From NCBI GenBank assembly GCA_025765615.1, contig JAIVFJ010000142.1, positions 1 to 64,000 of the forward strand: DNA of 64,000 nucleotides, written 5' to 3'. Both the position numbers and the translations under genes were made by a program. Below are positions 10,791-22,219 of the stretch, piece by piece. The DNA comes from Zopfochytrium polystomum. Lineage: Eukaryota; Chytridiomycota; Chytridiomycetes; Chytridiales; Chytridiaceae. The first letter of the stretch is position 1; every line of letters starts with the position of its first letter. The notes under the pieces are model-generated. The model was not told where the DNA came from. It made no database searches and saw nothing but the letters and a program-made list of their open reading frames with translations.

Positions 10791-13561
10791 CTTGTTGGAA
10801 AGAGGAGATTCAGGGCTTTCTAATGCACTGTACCACGCCTGGATTGAATGACAGTGACATTTTCTTTCTCCCTCAAGAACGAATTCCCACCAAACGTTGT
10901 GTCGAGAAGTGTGGGTGCATCCCTCGCGCTGTCGCTCTGTAACAGGCTCCCGTACGCCACGTTGATCGGAACGACTCAAGTCGTGACGATCACTGAGCTG
11001 GAAGGGCCGATTCGGCAGAAGGACATTTCGATAAAACTCTGACAGCGCGTAAATGATCAGGATGAGGGGCTGGGCCACAACTTCTTATTTATTCCCCTCC
11101 CTTCCCCCTAATCCAAACCTTCTCCCACAAACTTAGGATTCATCTGCCCAGCTGAATGAGGCGAAATCTATTTCAATCACCTTATCAACTCGTCAAAGAC
11201 TCAAAGTTTGTGTATCACTCTAGCTCCTTGATTCTACGTCGCAGCCCATTGCGCAAGGCGAACGTTGGATTATTGATCAAATTCGCAGATACAGCAGCTG
11301 AAGAGCCACACAACGATCTCGTGGGGGCCACGGCCGACAGCGATAAGTCACCAAGGCGGGTGATTTCCTTCATTCTTGCACGAGGACCTTACGAAGGCGT
11401 TTTTTTTTTTTTTTTTTTTTTTTGGATTAATAGCTTCTCCCACGAATTCGCCGACCTCACCGCAGAATGTTACAGCCGCGTGCCGTTCGTTGAGCGGGCC
11501 CAGGGGCCTCCGTTTGAGAAGCGTCACCTCGCCTTCCTCGCCTATTGAAGTCAGCGTCGGCAGGCCAAGCCCACAAAGTCGCACGCAGGACTGTCCCTCT
11601 GACTGCTGCCACACAAAATCATCTCCCTCGAAATAACCCTACGCTCCGTCCTTTCAAATACCTTTCTCCATACTCCACGAACTCGGTGGGGCGTGCGGAA
11701 GACTCTTTTCTCGCGACCATCGCCGTCCCCACCACCTCTGCTGCCTTTCCTCCCATGCCCAGCTCGCTACTCCCTCCAGTTGCTCGGACTTGCGCTTTGC
11801 GCTTTTTTGAGTTGGTAGATATTCGAACGCCCTTTCATTTCCCCTCTTATTTCGCGCTTCAACGCTGCCCAACTGGCGCAAGCCAGCCGGGTCAGTGAAG
11901 GCCTACTCGTTTCATTTTATGACAAGTCTCACGCAAAATTTGCGTGTTCTCCGCACCAGACCTCCCTTTGCCGGAGAGGTTGCCCCATGGGTCTTGGATT
12001 GGCTAGTGAAAAAATAAGAAAAACCTGACTACTCGGTCGTTACGTGATTTTGTTTTTTATTGCAGCACTGATATGCTCGACGTTGATGTCGAATAAAAGA
12101 ATCTTTACTGTTGAATATTGGCAGGGTTATTCGAGGTGATGCAGTGAGGCGTCGAGTTCGAGTCACAACGACATTTGCATTTGTTGCTGTTGCTGCTTTT
12201 CCAGCTGGTCACTTTTGCGACAGCTGGTGGCCCGACCCGAACAAACACAAATGCGTGATACCCTTCTATTTCTACCCAGATTACTCCCACCCCGTGCGGT
12301 ATGGGACAATGCTGTTGGCGATCGCAATCTCGCCCTCGCAGCATCGGACTGAACAGCCGCGTTGGATAGGTGGGGGTCGTTTCGCTCTCCTCTGCGTTCC
12401 CCCGTTCCCCCGGCGAGAGAGTGATCGCGATTCAAACTATCCGTGGGAACGTGGCGACTGAGTCAGACCCGTGTGGCCTGCGGCTTTGTGACCGGGCAGC
12501 ACGCGTCTGGGTCCGTCACGTCGTTGGTCTCACGGAGTGAATGAGCGATAGCTCGCGTCGTTTCTGTTTTTGCAACGTTTCCGTTGCTGCTTTCCGAGCC
12601 ATTTTAGCTGACGTAGTGCAGAAACTGGGAGGGCAATCTCAAGTTTGAGCTTGGGATCGCCGCTCATTTTTCTCTGTCGCTGGAGCGGTCCTTGCGGTCC
12701 TGTGATTCGTGTAGTGTGATTTGAGAGGACAAGTAGCAATCACATCGGAGTTCTAATTGCAAAATAAAAACAAAGAGAAAAAGGGGCATCGCGTTGAAAC
12801 GGTAGGGAAGGAAAAAAACATTCGTATTGCCTGACAGACGATGATAATGGTGATGATAATGATGAAGTCGATGATGACGACGACGACGATGATGATAATG
12901 GCGCTGCTCTTTTGGCGAATGCAGTTGCAGACGGGGACCATCCCTCTCTCCTTCTGCCTTTGTGTGGCATTGGTTGCTAAGGTACGGCCGCCCTCCCTCT
13001 CTTTTCGCGTCGCTGCGCAACGCACTGTGTTGTGTGAGACCCACCAAACAGCCCACCCGCTGGTTCCTCCTCAAACGTCCACTTCCCAAATCGTTCGTTC
13101 CCCTCTCTGTGGATACCCAGGTCTTCTTCGCAATCACCATTTCACACTGTGCGGGCCTGCTTTGGACGGTCATCAAGTGGAGATTGTCTCAAAAACCCGA
13201 AAATTTTTATTCTCAACCGCTTCCCCTCCACTCCCTCGAAATAAAAACAAGAAGGCCACAAGGGTCTTTATCTTCAATATCTCGGAAAAAAGCAAAATGG
13301 TCAGTCACTCTACCTGCTGGAAGATACTGTGAACAAGTACTGTGCAGTGCAGCATTCTTTGCATCTGCCACAACAGCCTTCGTTCAGAGCATTTGGTCAG
13401 TGTATGTACCAGCGCTGATACAAACCAGCTTGAACATCTGCCCACTCTGGTCAAGGCAATGTGCCTGTGGACATGGTACAGCAGCCAACAACACTGCTCA
13501 CTAATACTGAGCTCAAGTCGCACTCGAACCCAGCGTTGAGTGGTCGCACCAACATGCCAGC
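10791..13561. other. CpG-rich stretch, no gene resolved
   Basis: Base composition changes to the GC- and CpG-richer type. It holds a run of about 22 T at 11400-11422 and an imperfect GAT/GAC trinucleotide tract at 12840-12900. Several open frames of 65-180 codons overlap on both strands, but none shows a domain, a signal peptide or convincing splice sites. A diverged or non-coding region is possible. Confidence 0.4.
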
Positions 13562-13963
13562 TGTAAGGCGGACCTGACTGGTTAGCAGCAAGATGGACCT
13601 GAACCTATTGTGACTGTCAGTTATCATTCTCACAATGCCCATGGGAGAGCAAGCCACCACCAATGCAGACCTGGGCGCTGGCTTGCGCTGATGACAAATA
13701 CTCTGAGTATTAAGTGGAATGGAAACCTGGTGTCAACAGTTTTCCTCCACCTCTGCTAAAGCAGATAATGTTGGCGAGGTTTTTACCCTGTGCCAGTCGT
13801 GCTTGCCTAGCAACTATTACAGGGTGCATATCATCATTATGTATCAATAATTCTTAACAGAGTTTTTTCTCTTTCTCTCCAATTTGGGGAGAAGGACCAC
13901 CCACAAACAACATCTCCACTCATTCACTCCTTCCACTCACTCACTCAGAGTAGACTGTTTACA
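13562..13963 (-). repeat. Solo-LTR-like repeat, family 2
   Basis: About 400 bp that matches, in reverse complement, the copies at 45341-45752, 43936-44290 and 23080-23317. The full-length form runs from TGTAAACA to CTAACA (TG...CA ends). No target duplication is evident at this copy. Confidence 0.55.
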
Positions 13964-13968
13964 AAAGG

Positions 13969-14187
13969 AACAGTTTGTGTGCAGAGGTGTCAGTTGAATT
14001 AAATCAGAACTGTTTTCCACTTAAGAGAACCAGACACATCTTGTCTCACTCCCAGGAGAAGTTCCAACTCAATCCAAGGAGGGGGCACACAGGGTGGGAG
14101 ACAGTGGGTCTCTTCTTACTTCATCCGACTAGGACACAGACTTGCCTTACTAGGCCAGAGGAATCCCCTGTCTTAGAAGCCTCTCTC
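13969..14187 (+). repeat. Dispersed repeat, copy 1
   Basis: About 220 bp matching 39712-39932 in inverted orientation. No coding signal. Identity is visible by eye but imperfect. Confidence 0.6.
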
Positions 14188-15855
14188 TCTCTTTCTTCTT
14201 CCTTTTTTTTTCTTTTTCGCTCTCACACACACACACACTCTCTCTGCCTCTCCTTCCCTTGTGCGCCCCGCGCCCTGTCCACGCGTCCTCGTTCGTATCG
14301 TTCGTAGAACGTCACAGGGTTCCGCAACCCAGTCTCGACCACCCCCCCCCCCCCCCCCCCCCGACAATGGCACTTCCAATCCCGAGTGCATTATTCCATC
14401 ATCATCCTCATCATCATCATCATCCGCACCCTCTGACTACTCACTCAATCACTCCCTCAAGTCGCCCCCTGGCGTTCACCCAACGACGACACCGCATTTG
14501 AACATTTTCAGTCCCCCAAAACTACAAGGCCCAACGCCGTGAACAGGTGGCCATCGATTTGTTGTTGCTTAGCAGGCCGATTGCCAGTCAACAACCGTCA
14601 TTTTGCGAGTGCCCCTTCAAAGAATGATGAATGTGTTCGCTTCGAAAGCTCACGGGCCAACATCACGAGAGATATTTATTTTCTTTGAATCCAATTTGTG
14701 TTTCTTTGTTCAAGTTCAAACGATACCTGCGAGCTCCTTGGGTACTGAGCGCTTTGGACATTTGGCCTCTTGCAGGAACGGCGAGTGGAAAACATTACGG
14801 ATCTTTGATCGTTACGGAGAAACTGAGAGCGCGTGTGTGTTCTCCGCCTAGTTGTCAAGTCGGACTTGCCCCATTCCCGGCGGTTGCCCCGGCTGATCGC
14901 CCGCCGCGACCGTTCCTGTCGGCTCCCGCTTGGCGTTGGCCACTTCGTCGTCCGTTATACTTTTTTCTTCTCCTTCTTCTTCTTCGACTATTCTCTGCTC
15001 GCTTCCTGGCCCCGCCGTCACTCCTAGGGACGGTAGCGGGCGCGTCAGGCGGACAGTTGCGCTCTCAATGAAGGCGCCGCGGCAACGGGAGCGGCGGTAG
15101 AATTGCTTGGCTGTGATCGAGTCGATGGCGCGGGGGTGAAGGGGAAGTGCGAAGCGGCTGGCGGGGAACGGAAGGCGGAGGACGTTGCGACGGTGGCGAA
15201 GTGCGCGGCGCGGAGGGGTGCGTTCGCGATAGCGGCCGCAGCGGCCGCGTCAAAGCTGGCTGATCAGATGTGGACGCGGGCGTTCGCTGACGCGCTGGCG
15301 CTGGCGCTGCTCGAGCTAACGGCCCGCATCGCGGATGGCGGTCGGCTATCGCTGGACGGGGTTTCTCCGACATGGCGCCATTCGTCTGGGAGACCGACGT
15401 AAATCTAGGAGGAGGAAGTGCGGACGGCATCGGCGGCTGCAAGGTTCGCAGATGGAGCCGGCGGAGGCGGTTTTGGGCGTGTGCGGTGGTGGGGAAGATG
15501 GACGAGGTCCGGCAGTCGATATTGCGGCGGACTGTCGAGGCGTCTGCCACCGCGTTTGCAAGCGGTCAAAAAGAGTGGGCGTCCGCCGCGGCATGCCGCG
15601 CGCCCGACGCCAACGCGAACGGCCACCGCTCCACAACCTCTGCCGCGGACGGATCATTTCGGTCAGTGCGCCGGGCCGCCACCGAGCCGCCAGCGCCGTC
15701 GCGGTAGAGCCGTTCTCGTCGTCGTTGTCGTCGCGGATAACAACGAAAAAGGTTTCCGCATGTCGGTCCTGCGGTGCAAGCGGCGGCCAGGCTTAATCCC
15801 GCTAGAGATGCTCGCCAGCTGGTGATGCGCACGTGCGACAAGAACGGCATTGTCT
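14188..15855. other. GC-rich stretch with simple repeats, possible unresolved exons
   Basis: Contains a CT-rich and (CA)n tract at 14185-14245, a run of about 22 C at 14341-14362 and a CAT-rich tract near 14395-14425. From about 15100 to 15700 some plus-strand frames have coding-like composition (for example an Ala/Leu-rich helix-like segment near 15235-15330). I could not assemble exons or recognise a product. Confidence 0.3.
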
Positions 15856-16038
15856 ATGTCGTTCGGCGATACGCGTGTCGAGACGCACGGAGCCGACAGC
15901 CAGCCCCCGCCCTGCAACTTGCCCTATCGGTCGATCTCCGAGTGCGCGAAGAAAAAAGATATCACTGTCGTGGATGAGGAGGAGCTTGAATCGCTCTCAA
16001 AGCAGCTGGAAGCGGGCAAGAAAAGTTCGCGTTGCTAA
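15856..16038 (+). CDS. Small hypothetical protein
   Basis: A 60-residue open frame starting at ATG 15856. It has an acidic centre (VVDEEELESL), a Lys-rich C-terminus and four scattered Cys, ending in SSRC. It could be the last exon of a longer gene in the GC-rich stretch upstream. No function can be given. Confidence 0.25.
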   Translation: MSFGDTRVETHGADSQPPPCNLPYRSISECAKKKDITVVDEEELESLSKQLEAGKKSSRC

Positions 16039-16231
16039 CCTTTCCCCGCCGGCTTCCTCCGGCCTGCACGGTCGTTGGAATGGGTGCAGTACGGGGGTAT
16101 TTTTCCTCGCAGTCCTCGCTCGATGCTGCTGTCGCTGTCGTCGTCGTCACTCGTGTGCGCAGCAGACAAGAGGCTCGATATGTCGTGCGTGGTGGGGGGT
16201 CATCGTGGTGTTGAGGGCGATCTAGGTGCCC

Positions 16232-17215
16232 TGCACAGTGATTGGGGATGAAGAAGTTCCCATTTATTGTAAGGATGTGCTTGGGAAGGTGCAACACGAT
16301 CAAGGCATACCTGCACAGTGATTGGGGATGAAGAAGTTCCCGTGATCACTGAGTGTAAACAAGAACTGATTATAAAGGACCTCGGAGAATAGGAAGAAAA
16401 AGAAGAAGTGAAGGAATTGGCAAAAGAAGGGGCTTGTGCATTATTTCTTCTCAACATTCCCATCCACAGGCCCCTTCTTGACCCATGAACGGGACAAGTG
16501 TTTGGAACCGGGCAACAGGAAGGGGCTTTGTCAGAATGTCTGCTATCATGTTTTCGCCAGCAACGTGCGCAACATCTAGAGTTTTGGCAGTGATGTGTTC
16601 TCGAATGAAATGGTGGCGGATATCGATGTGTTTAATCTGATCAGTCATCTTTTGGCTTTTGGCGACGGAAATGCAACTTGTGTTGTCCTCAAAAATGATG
16701 GAAGGGTTTGCTTGAGCGACAATGCAACGGTTTTCTGAACCTGACTCTTCCATGAAACAGCCGCTCCAGCAATTGTCGTTATGTACCCAGTGGTGGAACG
16801 ACGATCGCGACAGGTACCACCAAAATCAGCATCGGAGTAGTTGATGAGCTTGCGGCTGTCGAGTTTGTCAAGTGCTGGGCCATTATATTCCGTTCGCCCA
16901 AAAGCGCTGAGGGTGGACCGGCCAGCAGTGTAGACAAGACCAAGTTGAGATGTGCCCTTAAGATATCGAAGGACGCGCTTGGCTGCAGACCAGTCATGCA
17001 AGGTTGGGGACTGAAGTTGACGACAGAGGCGTCCAACTGCCATGGCTATGTCTGGACGCATGTCGAGTGAAATGTACAGAAGGCAACCAACCAGTGCGTC
17101 GTAAGGCTCAGAGGTGACAGGGATGGTAGCAGCGAAATCAATTGCAAGTCTGTGGGAACGCTTTTGGGGGCAAATTGACAAAAAATCAACTGCTTGAGAG
17201 GAACTCTATTTCGCC
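16232..17215 (-). mobile_element. Ty1/copia retrotransposon 3' fragment
   Basis: Minus-strand reading of the C-terminal end of a copia Pol. A segment with YDALVGCLLYIS, RPDIAMAVG, LRYLKGT and NYSDADFGG (RT/RNase H) lies at 16645-17181. After a deletion and frame change the RNase H tail follows, with KHIDIRHHFIRE and ADILTKPL (16451-16753). The stop is followed by TGTTGAG at 16457 reading leftwards, a typical copia LTR start after a purine-rich tract. The LTR probably ends at a TG...CA border near 16312 or 16232, where a 31-bp direct repeat (16231-16261 and 16311-16341) lies. The 5' three quarters of the element are missing. Confidence 0.8.
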
Positions 17216-17267
17216 ACACTGAAAACCAGCTGGCCTAGAGGGATCCATAGCCAAAAGCCTGCGTCTG

Positions 17268-17620
17268 TGTCAGGAACAGGGCAGGACAGGACAAGGCAGA
17301 CAAGGAACTGAGAGGAGTGATGATTGTATTGGAAACAATAATTCACTTGAGGGATGGGACAGGTCCCCCATCCCCCTTTTATACCTTTTGAGAGTGTTCC
17401 TTGTCAAGACTCCAAGAAAGTTCCAGAAAGAGCAATTAGTAATACAATGATACCAATGATACCAATGACAACAAGACAAGTCAGGAAAGCAAAGAAGGTT
17501 CCAGAAGGTTCCACAAGGTTCCATGAAGGAATGTTCTAGAAGGTTCCAGAAGGTTCCAGAAGGTTCCATGAAGGAATGTTCTAGAAGGTTCCAGAGGTTT
17601 CCAGAGGGTGATTCATAACA
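17268..17620 (-). repeat. 3' LTR of element B
   Basis: 353 bp. It directly follows the Pol stop codon at 17621-17623. Confidence 0.95.
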
Positions 17621-20600
17621 TCATCTCCCCCTTTTAGGCCTCTTCTGCAACTTGGTGGGGTACCTGGTCTTGAACTCGAGCAGAAGGTCTTGGCAGTGAG
17701 TGAGGTTTGACTCAGGCTCCCAGGTGTTGTCAGCATCTGAGTAACCTTTCCACTTAACAAGGAACTTGAGTGTTCTTCCAAACCACTTGGCATCCAAGAT
17801 TTGTTCAACCTCAAATTCCTCTTCACCTTCTACCTCAACTGGAGGAGGAGGAGGAACAACTCTGCCTGGAATGGAATTGGCCACAAACTTCTCTAAAAGG
17901 CTGACATGGAAAACTGGGTGGATCTTCATGGATGCAGGGAGATCCAGCTTGAAGGTGACTGGATTGATTTGCTCCAAGATCTTGAAAGGTCCCAACTTGA
18001 GGTTGTCTAGCTTGGGACTTGGTCTTTTGGTCTGCAAGTTCTTCCTCAGAAGCCAAACTTGCTGACCCACAGCAAGGTCATGGTCCATTCTGTGAGTGTT
18101 GGCAAATCTTGAGGCATCTTCTTGGGCTTGCTTCAGGGTGGAGTCCAGGAAGGAGTTGATGATCTTGAGCTTATGTAAGTGTGAAGCCGCAGCAGGAGCT
18201 TGGACATTGGATAGGGTCTCTTGTCCCAGAAGATCTCCTCTTGGATTGAAGCCATAGGTTGCAAAGAAAGGAGATAGCTGGGTGCTTGAGTGGAGAGAAT
18301 TGTTGAGAGCAAATTCTGCCAGTGGAAGGAGGGTGGGCCAATCATCCTGTTGATAGCTGACATAGCACCTCAAATACTGCTCCAGAGTCTGGTTTGTTCT
18401 TTCTGTTTGTCCATCAGTCTGAGGGTGATAAGCAGTTGACAGTTGAGACTTGATTCCAAGGGCTGCTGTGAGTGCTTTCCAAAATTGAGATCTGAACTGT
18501 GGTCCTCTGTCACTGACGATTGACTGAGGCAGCCCATGGAGCCTGAATATGTGCTGCAAAAACAGGTCTGCTGTTCCTTGTGCATCTATATTCTCAGTGC
18601 AGGGGATGAAATGGGCCAACTTTGTCCTTCTGCAGATGACAACAAGGATAGAGTCAAATCCATGGGATGGGGGCAGTTTCACAATGAAGTCCATGGATAT
18701 TGATGACCAAGGGCTGATGGCAATTGGGAGGGGCTCCAGAAGTCCATAGGGCTTGTGTCTGCTGGATTTGTTTCTTTGACAGGTTTCACAGCTGCTGACA
18801 TAGTTCTTGATGTACTTCCTCATGCCTGGCCAGTAGAAGTCTCTGGAAACAAGCTCATATGTCTTGTGCTCTCCTGGGTGTCCAGCTGTTGCTGCATCAT
18901 GCCTTGTCTTGAGTATCTCAAGTTTTTCCTCTTCTTGGCTGATTTGAATCTTGTGAGGCTTGGGGTCCTTGGAAATAGCATTGGCCCACACACTGTCAGG
19001 AAGCAATGAAAGGTGTGTCTTGGATGGTGGGGTGAAACCATCTCCCCCTTCAGGTGCAAGGTCTGTTCTTCTTGACAGGGCATCAGCCACAGTGTTAAGG
19101 TGGCCAGGAGAATAGCACAGCTTAAAGTCATACTCAGAGAGCAGTTCAGCCCACCTGGCATGCCTCTGCTTGAGCAACCTCCTTGCCCTGAAGAAGGTGA
19201 GGTTCTTGTGATCAGAATAGACAGAGATGCCTTTAGAACCAGCCAAGTAGTGTCTCCAGAATTTGAATGCTTCCACAATTGCAAGCAACTCCTTGTCATG
19301 GACTGTGTAGTTACACTCAGCACTGTTCAGCTTCCTGGAGTAATATGCCACTGGATGCAGAGGAGCAGAGGGTTCCTGAGAGCTTGGCTGGGACAGAACA
19401 GCGCCAAGGGCATAGTCTGAGGCATCAGTTTCCAAGGTGAAGGGAAGCAAGGGATCCACATGCTTAAGGAGTGGTGCACTTGTGGTTGCTGTCTTAAGAG
19501 CTAGCCAGGCTTGCTCTGCTGCTGGGGTCCATTCAAACTTGGTGGTCTTCTTGGTGAGATCAGTGAGAGGCTTGGCTATGGCAGAATAGTTGGCAATGAA
19601 GGTTCTGTAGAAGTTGCAAAATCCAAGGAAGCTTTGAACATCCTTGATGGAATTTGGAGCCTTCCATTCAAGAATAGTTTGGATCTTGTCTGGTGCCATG
19701 GAGATCCCTTTGTCAGACACAATGAACCCCAAAAACTCAATGGAGGTCTTGTGGAATTCACACTTCTCCAGCTTTGCATAGAGGTGATGCTGTCTGAGTC
19801 TCTCCAAGACAGTCTTGACATGTCCCATATGGCTTGCAGTGTCAGATGAAAATACCAGGATATCATCCAGGTAGACAATGACAAAAAGGTCCAGAATATC
19901 CCTGAAGATGTCATTCATCATGCCTTGGAAAATAGCTGGAGCATTGGTAAGTCCAAAGGGCATAACCAAGTACTCAAAGTGACCGTATTTGCATCTGAAG
20001 GCAGTCTTCCATTGATCCTGGGGCTTAATTCTGACCAAATTGTAGGCACCTCTGAGGTCAATCTTGGAAAATATCCTTGCATGGCTCAGTTTGTCCAGTA
20101 ATTCAGAGATGAGAGGCAGTGGATAGCGGTTCTTGACTGTCATCTCATTGAGATCTCTGTAGTCCACACAGGGTCTCAGTCCCCCATCCTTCTTCTTGAC
20201 AAAAAAGATGGGAGCTCCAGCTGGTGACTTGGAAGGTTGGATGAATCCCTTGTTCAGCATTTCTTCAATGTATTCTTGGAGGGCCTTGGCTTCTGGTGGA
20301 GAGAGGTGGTACAGTGGCTTGAAAGGTGGGCTGCAAGTTTCATCCTTGAGTGGGATTTCACAGTCATAAGGCCTCTGAGCTGGTAGCAGGTCTGCCTTGG
20401 TCTTGGAAAACACATCAGCATAAGGGAGATATTCTTTTGGTAGCTTGGATGCCAGCAAAAGGTCTGATGGGTCCAGGTTGTCGTGCTCCTCAGCAGTGGG
20501 GCTTGAATTCTTGACTGGGAACTGTGATTCTTGAATCTTTGACTGAGAGTTCTGTTCTTGGCAAAGACTGTGAGCTGTGGAACTTGAATCTTGAATGTGG

Positions 20601-21388
20601 ACTGTGAACTGTGGTACTTGAATCTTTGACTGTGGGTTCTGTGAACAAGAGTCATGGCCATGACTGTGAGCTCTATGAGCTCTACTTGAATCTTGACTGT
20701 GAACTGTGAACTGTGGAACTGGAGTCTTGGCTGGCTGTGAATCTTGAATCAAGGGCTTGAGAGCATGAGACTTGGGGGCTTGACTTGAGTTTTGGGTGAC
20801 TGTTCCAATTGGTGGAGGTTGGACTTGACCAGTGACCCAATCAATGGCAGGGTTCTGGGCTTGCAGCCATGGTAATCCCAGGATGACAGAGAATGTGGGT
20901 GAGCCAAGATCCAATACTTCCAGGTTGACCATGGATGGTGGAAAGTCTTGGATGTGGAGGTTTAGCTTGGTTTCATGGCTGATTTCCTTGAACAGAGCAT
21001 GATTGGCAAAGTGGACCTTGAGGGGTGTGGATTTCTTGATCGTAGGAATGGCACAAGACTTGGCAAGGGTGGCATCAATGATGTTGCAGGATGATCCAGA
21101 GTCTATAAGGGCCTTGGTTGTGATGGTTGACTTGGGTGAGAGTTGAATCTTGACATCCATGGTGAGTTGGTGGGGCTTGGAATCTGAGGTGTTTGTGGTG
21201 CTGGTGGTGGTGATGAAACAGGGGCAGCTTGGAGGAGGGTCCAGGGAATTGCCCCTCAGTGAGCCTGGACCTGGGAGTTTGGGTGCTTCTTCTTTGGGCA
21301 GTCCTTGACAGCATGCTCCTTGGAGCCACAGTAAAAACACAGTCCCTGCTGGGCCCTCCTTGTTTTCTCCTCTTGGCTCAGAGGACCC
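17621..21388 (-). CDS. pol: Pol polyprotein of element B (PR-RT-RNase H-IN-chromodomain)
   Basis: The open frame runs from about 21388, and 1239 codons can be counted from position 21340. Domains in order: aspartic protease with D-S-G near residue 80 of that count; a Gln/Ser-rich linker (about 185-300) with repeated SQ motifs; reverse transcriptase with YLDD near 490; RNase H with TDAS near 640; integrase with an HHCC zinc finger (about 790-840) and D,D,E core motifs (SMDF, SDRGPQ); and a C-terminal chromodomain (about 1170-1225) with the aromatic pattern F-LVKWKGY-TWEP. The frame is -1 to Gag with an overlap of about 130 nt. I see no canonical slippery heptamer, though T-TTT-TAC at the zinc knuckle is a candidate. 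Chromodomains of this type usually guide integration to methylated histone H3. Confidence 0.95.
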   Translation of the reverse strand, partial: GSSEPRGENKEGPAGTVFLLWLQGACCQGLPKEEAPKLPGPGSLRGNSLDPPPSCPCFITTTSTTNTSDSKPHQLTMDVKIQLSPKSTITTKALIDSGSSCNIIDATLAKSCAIPTIKKSTPLKVHFANHALFKEISHETKLNLHIQDFPPSMVNLEVLDLGSPTFSVILGLPWLQAQNPAIDWVTGQVQPPPIGTVTQNSSQAPKSHALKPLIQDSQPAKTPVPQFTVHSQDSSRAHRAHSHGHDSCSQNPQSKIQVPQFTVHIQDSSSTAHSLCQEQNSQSKIQESQFPVKNSSPTAEEHDNLDPSDLLLASKLPKEYLPYADVFSKTKADLLPAQRPYDCEIPLKDETCSPPFKPLYHLSPPEAKALQEYIEEMLNKGFIQPSKSPAGAPIFFVKKKDGGLRPCVDYRDLNEMTVKNRYPLPLISELLDKLSHARIFSKIDLRGAYNLVRIKPQDQWKTAFRCKYGHFEYLVMPFGLTNAPAIFQGMMNDIFRDILDLFVIVYLDDILVFSSDTASHMGHVKTVLERLRQHHLYAKLEKCEFHKTSIEFLGFIVSDKGISMAPDKIQTILEWKAPNSIKDVQSFLGFCNFYRTFIANYSAIAKPLTDLTKKTTKFEWTPAAEQAWLALKTATTSAPLLKHVDPLLPFTLETDASDYALGAVLSQPSSQEPSAPLHPVAYYSRKLNSAECNYTVHDKELLAIVEAFKFWRHYLAGSKGISVYSDHKNLTFFRARRLLKQRHARWAELLSEYDFKLCYSPGHLNTVADALSRRTDLAPEGGDGFTPPSKTHLSLLPDSVWANAISKDPKPHKIQISQEEEKLEILKTRHDAATAGHPGEHKTYELVSRDFYWPGMRKYIKNYVSSCETCQRNKSSRHKPYGLLEPLPIAISPWSSISMDFIVKLPPSHGFDSILVVICRRTKLAHFIPCTENIDAQGTADLFLQHIFRLHGLPQSIVSDRGPQFRSQFWKALTAALGIKSQLSTAYHPQTDGQTERTNQTLEQYLRCYVSYQQDDWPTLLPLAEFALNNSLHSSTQLSPFFATYGFNPRGDLLGQETLSNVQAPAAASHLHKLKIINSFLDSTLKQAQEDASRFANTHRMDHDLAVGQQVWLLRKNLQTKRPSPKLDNLKLGPFKILEQINPVTFKLDLPASMKIHPVFHVSLLEKFVANSIPGRVVPPPPPVEVEGEEEFEVEQILDAKWFGRTLKFLVKWKGYSDADNTWEPESNLTHCQDLLLEFKTRYPTKLQKRPKRGR

Positions 21389-22179
21389 TTAGGAAGTGTC
21401 TCAACTGCATCCACTTGCATGGGTTCAGGAACTGTGAGAGCTTGAGGAACTGGGGTAGGTCTTGATGTAGTTCCTACTTGTCTTTGCTTCAGCCTCTTGG
21501 AGTAGAGTCTGTTGTCAATCTTGATGGCAAGGAGAATGTACTCTTCCAAGGTCTCTGGAATGTGCAGAGACTGGGAAAGCATGTCTGGGATAGACTCATG
21601 GAGACCATCATGGTACAGCTCCATCAGAGCTGCATCATTGTATCCAGAGTCTCTGGCTAGTTGCTTGAATTGGTTGGTGTAGGCCACACAAGATTGCTTT
21701 CCTTGCTTGATATGCTTGAGCTTGGATCTTGCTGTCCAAGATGCGTAGGGGTCACCAAAGGTAGCTTCCAGCCCCTCCCAGAGCTCTTGCAGGGTGGTGG
21801 GTGTGCTTGGGAGAGATCTGTACCATGATTGAGCTTGACCAGACAGGAGGGTGCTTGTGAAAAGAACCTTGACTTGCTCACTGGGAAATCTTGAAGGTTG
21901 GAGAAGGATGACATTCTCCACAGTGGCCATGAAGTTCCTAAGGTCTTTGGCCAGCCCAGTGAACTTGTCAGGGCTGGGAACCTTGGGCTCTCTTGCTTGG
22001 TTGGCTTGGGGCAGGGGAAGAGCTTGATGTTCTTGTTGGTGAAGTTGTTGTTGAAGCTGGTGCTGCTGGTGAAGGACTTGTTCTTGAAGTTGGTGTGTCT
22101 GTCTTGAGAGGGCTTGTAATTGGTCCATCAAGGCTTGGAAGGCAGTTGCATCAGGGAAGGTGTTGTTTGGGTCAGACAT
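21256..22179 (-). CDS. gag: Gag polyprotein of element B
   Basis: 307 residues, almost identical to the Gag at 3679-4602. Gln-rich N-terminus, Gag core, and one CCHC knuckle of spacing C-x2-C-x4-H-x4-C at the C-terminus. It begins 41 bases after the LTR, just past the self-priming site. Confidence 0.95.
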   Translation of the reverse strand: MSDPNNTFPDATAFQALMDQLQALSRQTHQLQEQVLHQQHQLQQQLHQQEHQALPLPQANQAREPKVPSPDKFTGLAKDLRNFMATVENVILLQPSRFPSEQVKVLFTSTLLSGQAQSWYRSLPSTPTTLQELWEGLEATFGDPYASWTARSKLKHIKQGKQSCVAYTNQFKQLARDSGYNDAALMELYHDGLHESIPDMLSQSLHIPETLEEYILLAIKIDNRLYSKRLKQRQVGTTSRPTPVPQALTVPEPMQVDAVETLPKGPLSQEEKTRRAQQGLCFYCGSKEHAVKDCPKKKHPNSQVQAH

Positions 22180-22219
22180 GATGGCAGAGAGTAGTGGGAG
22201 AGGGTGAAGTGAATTATGA

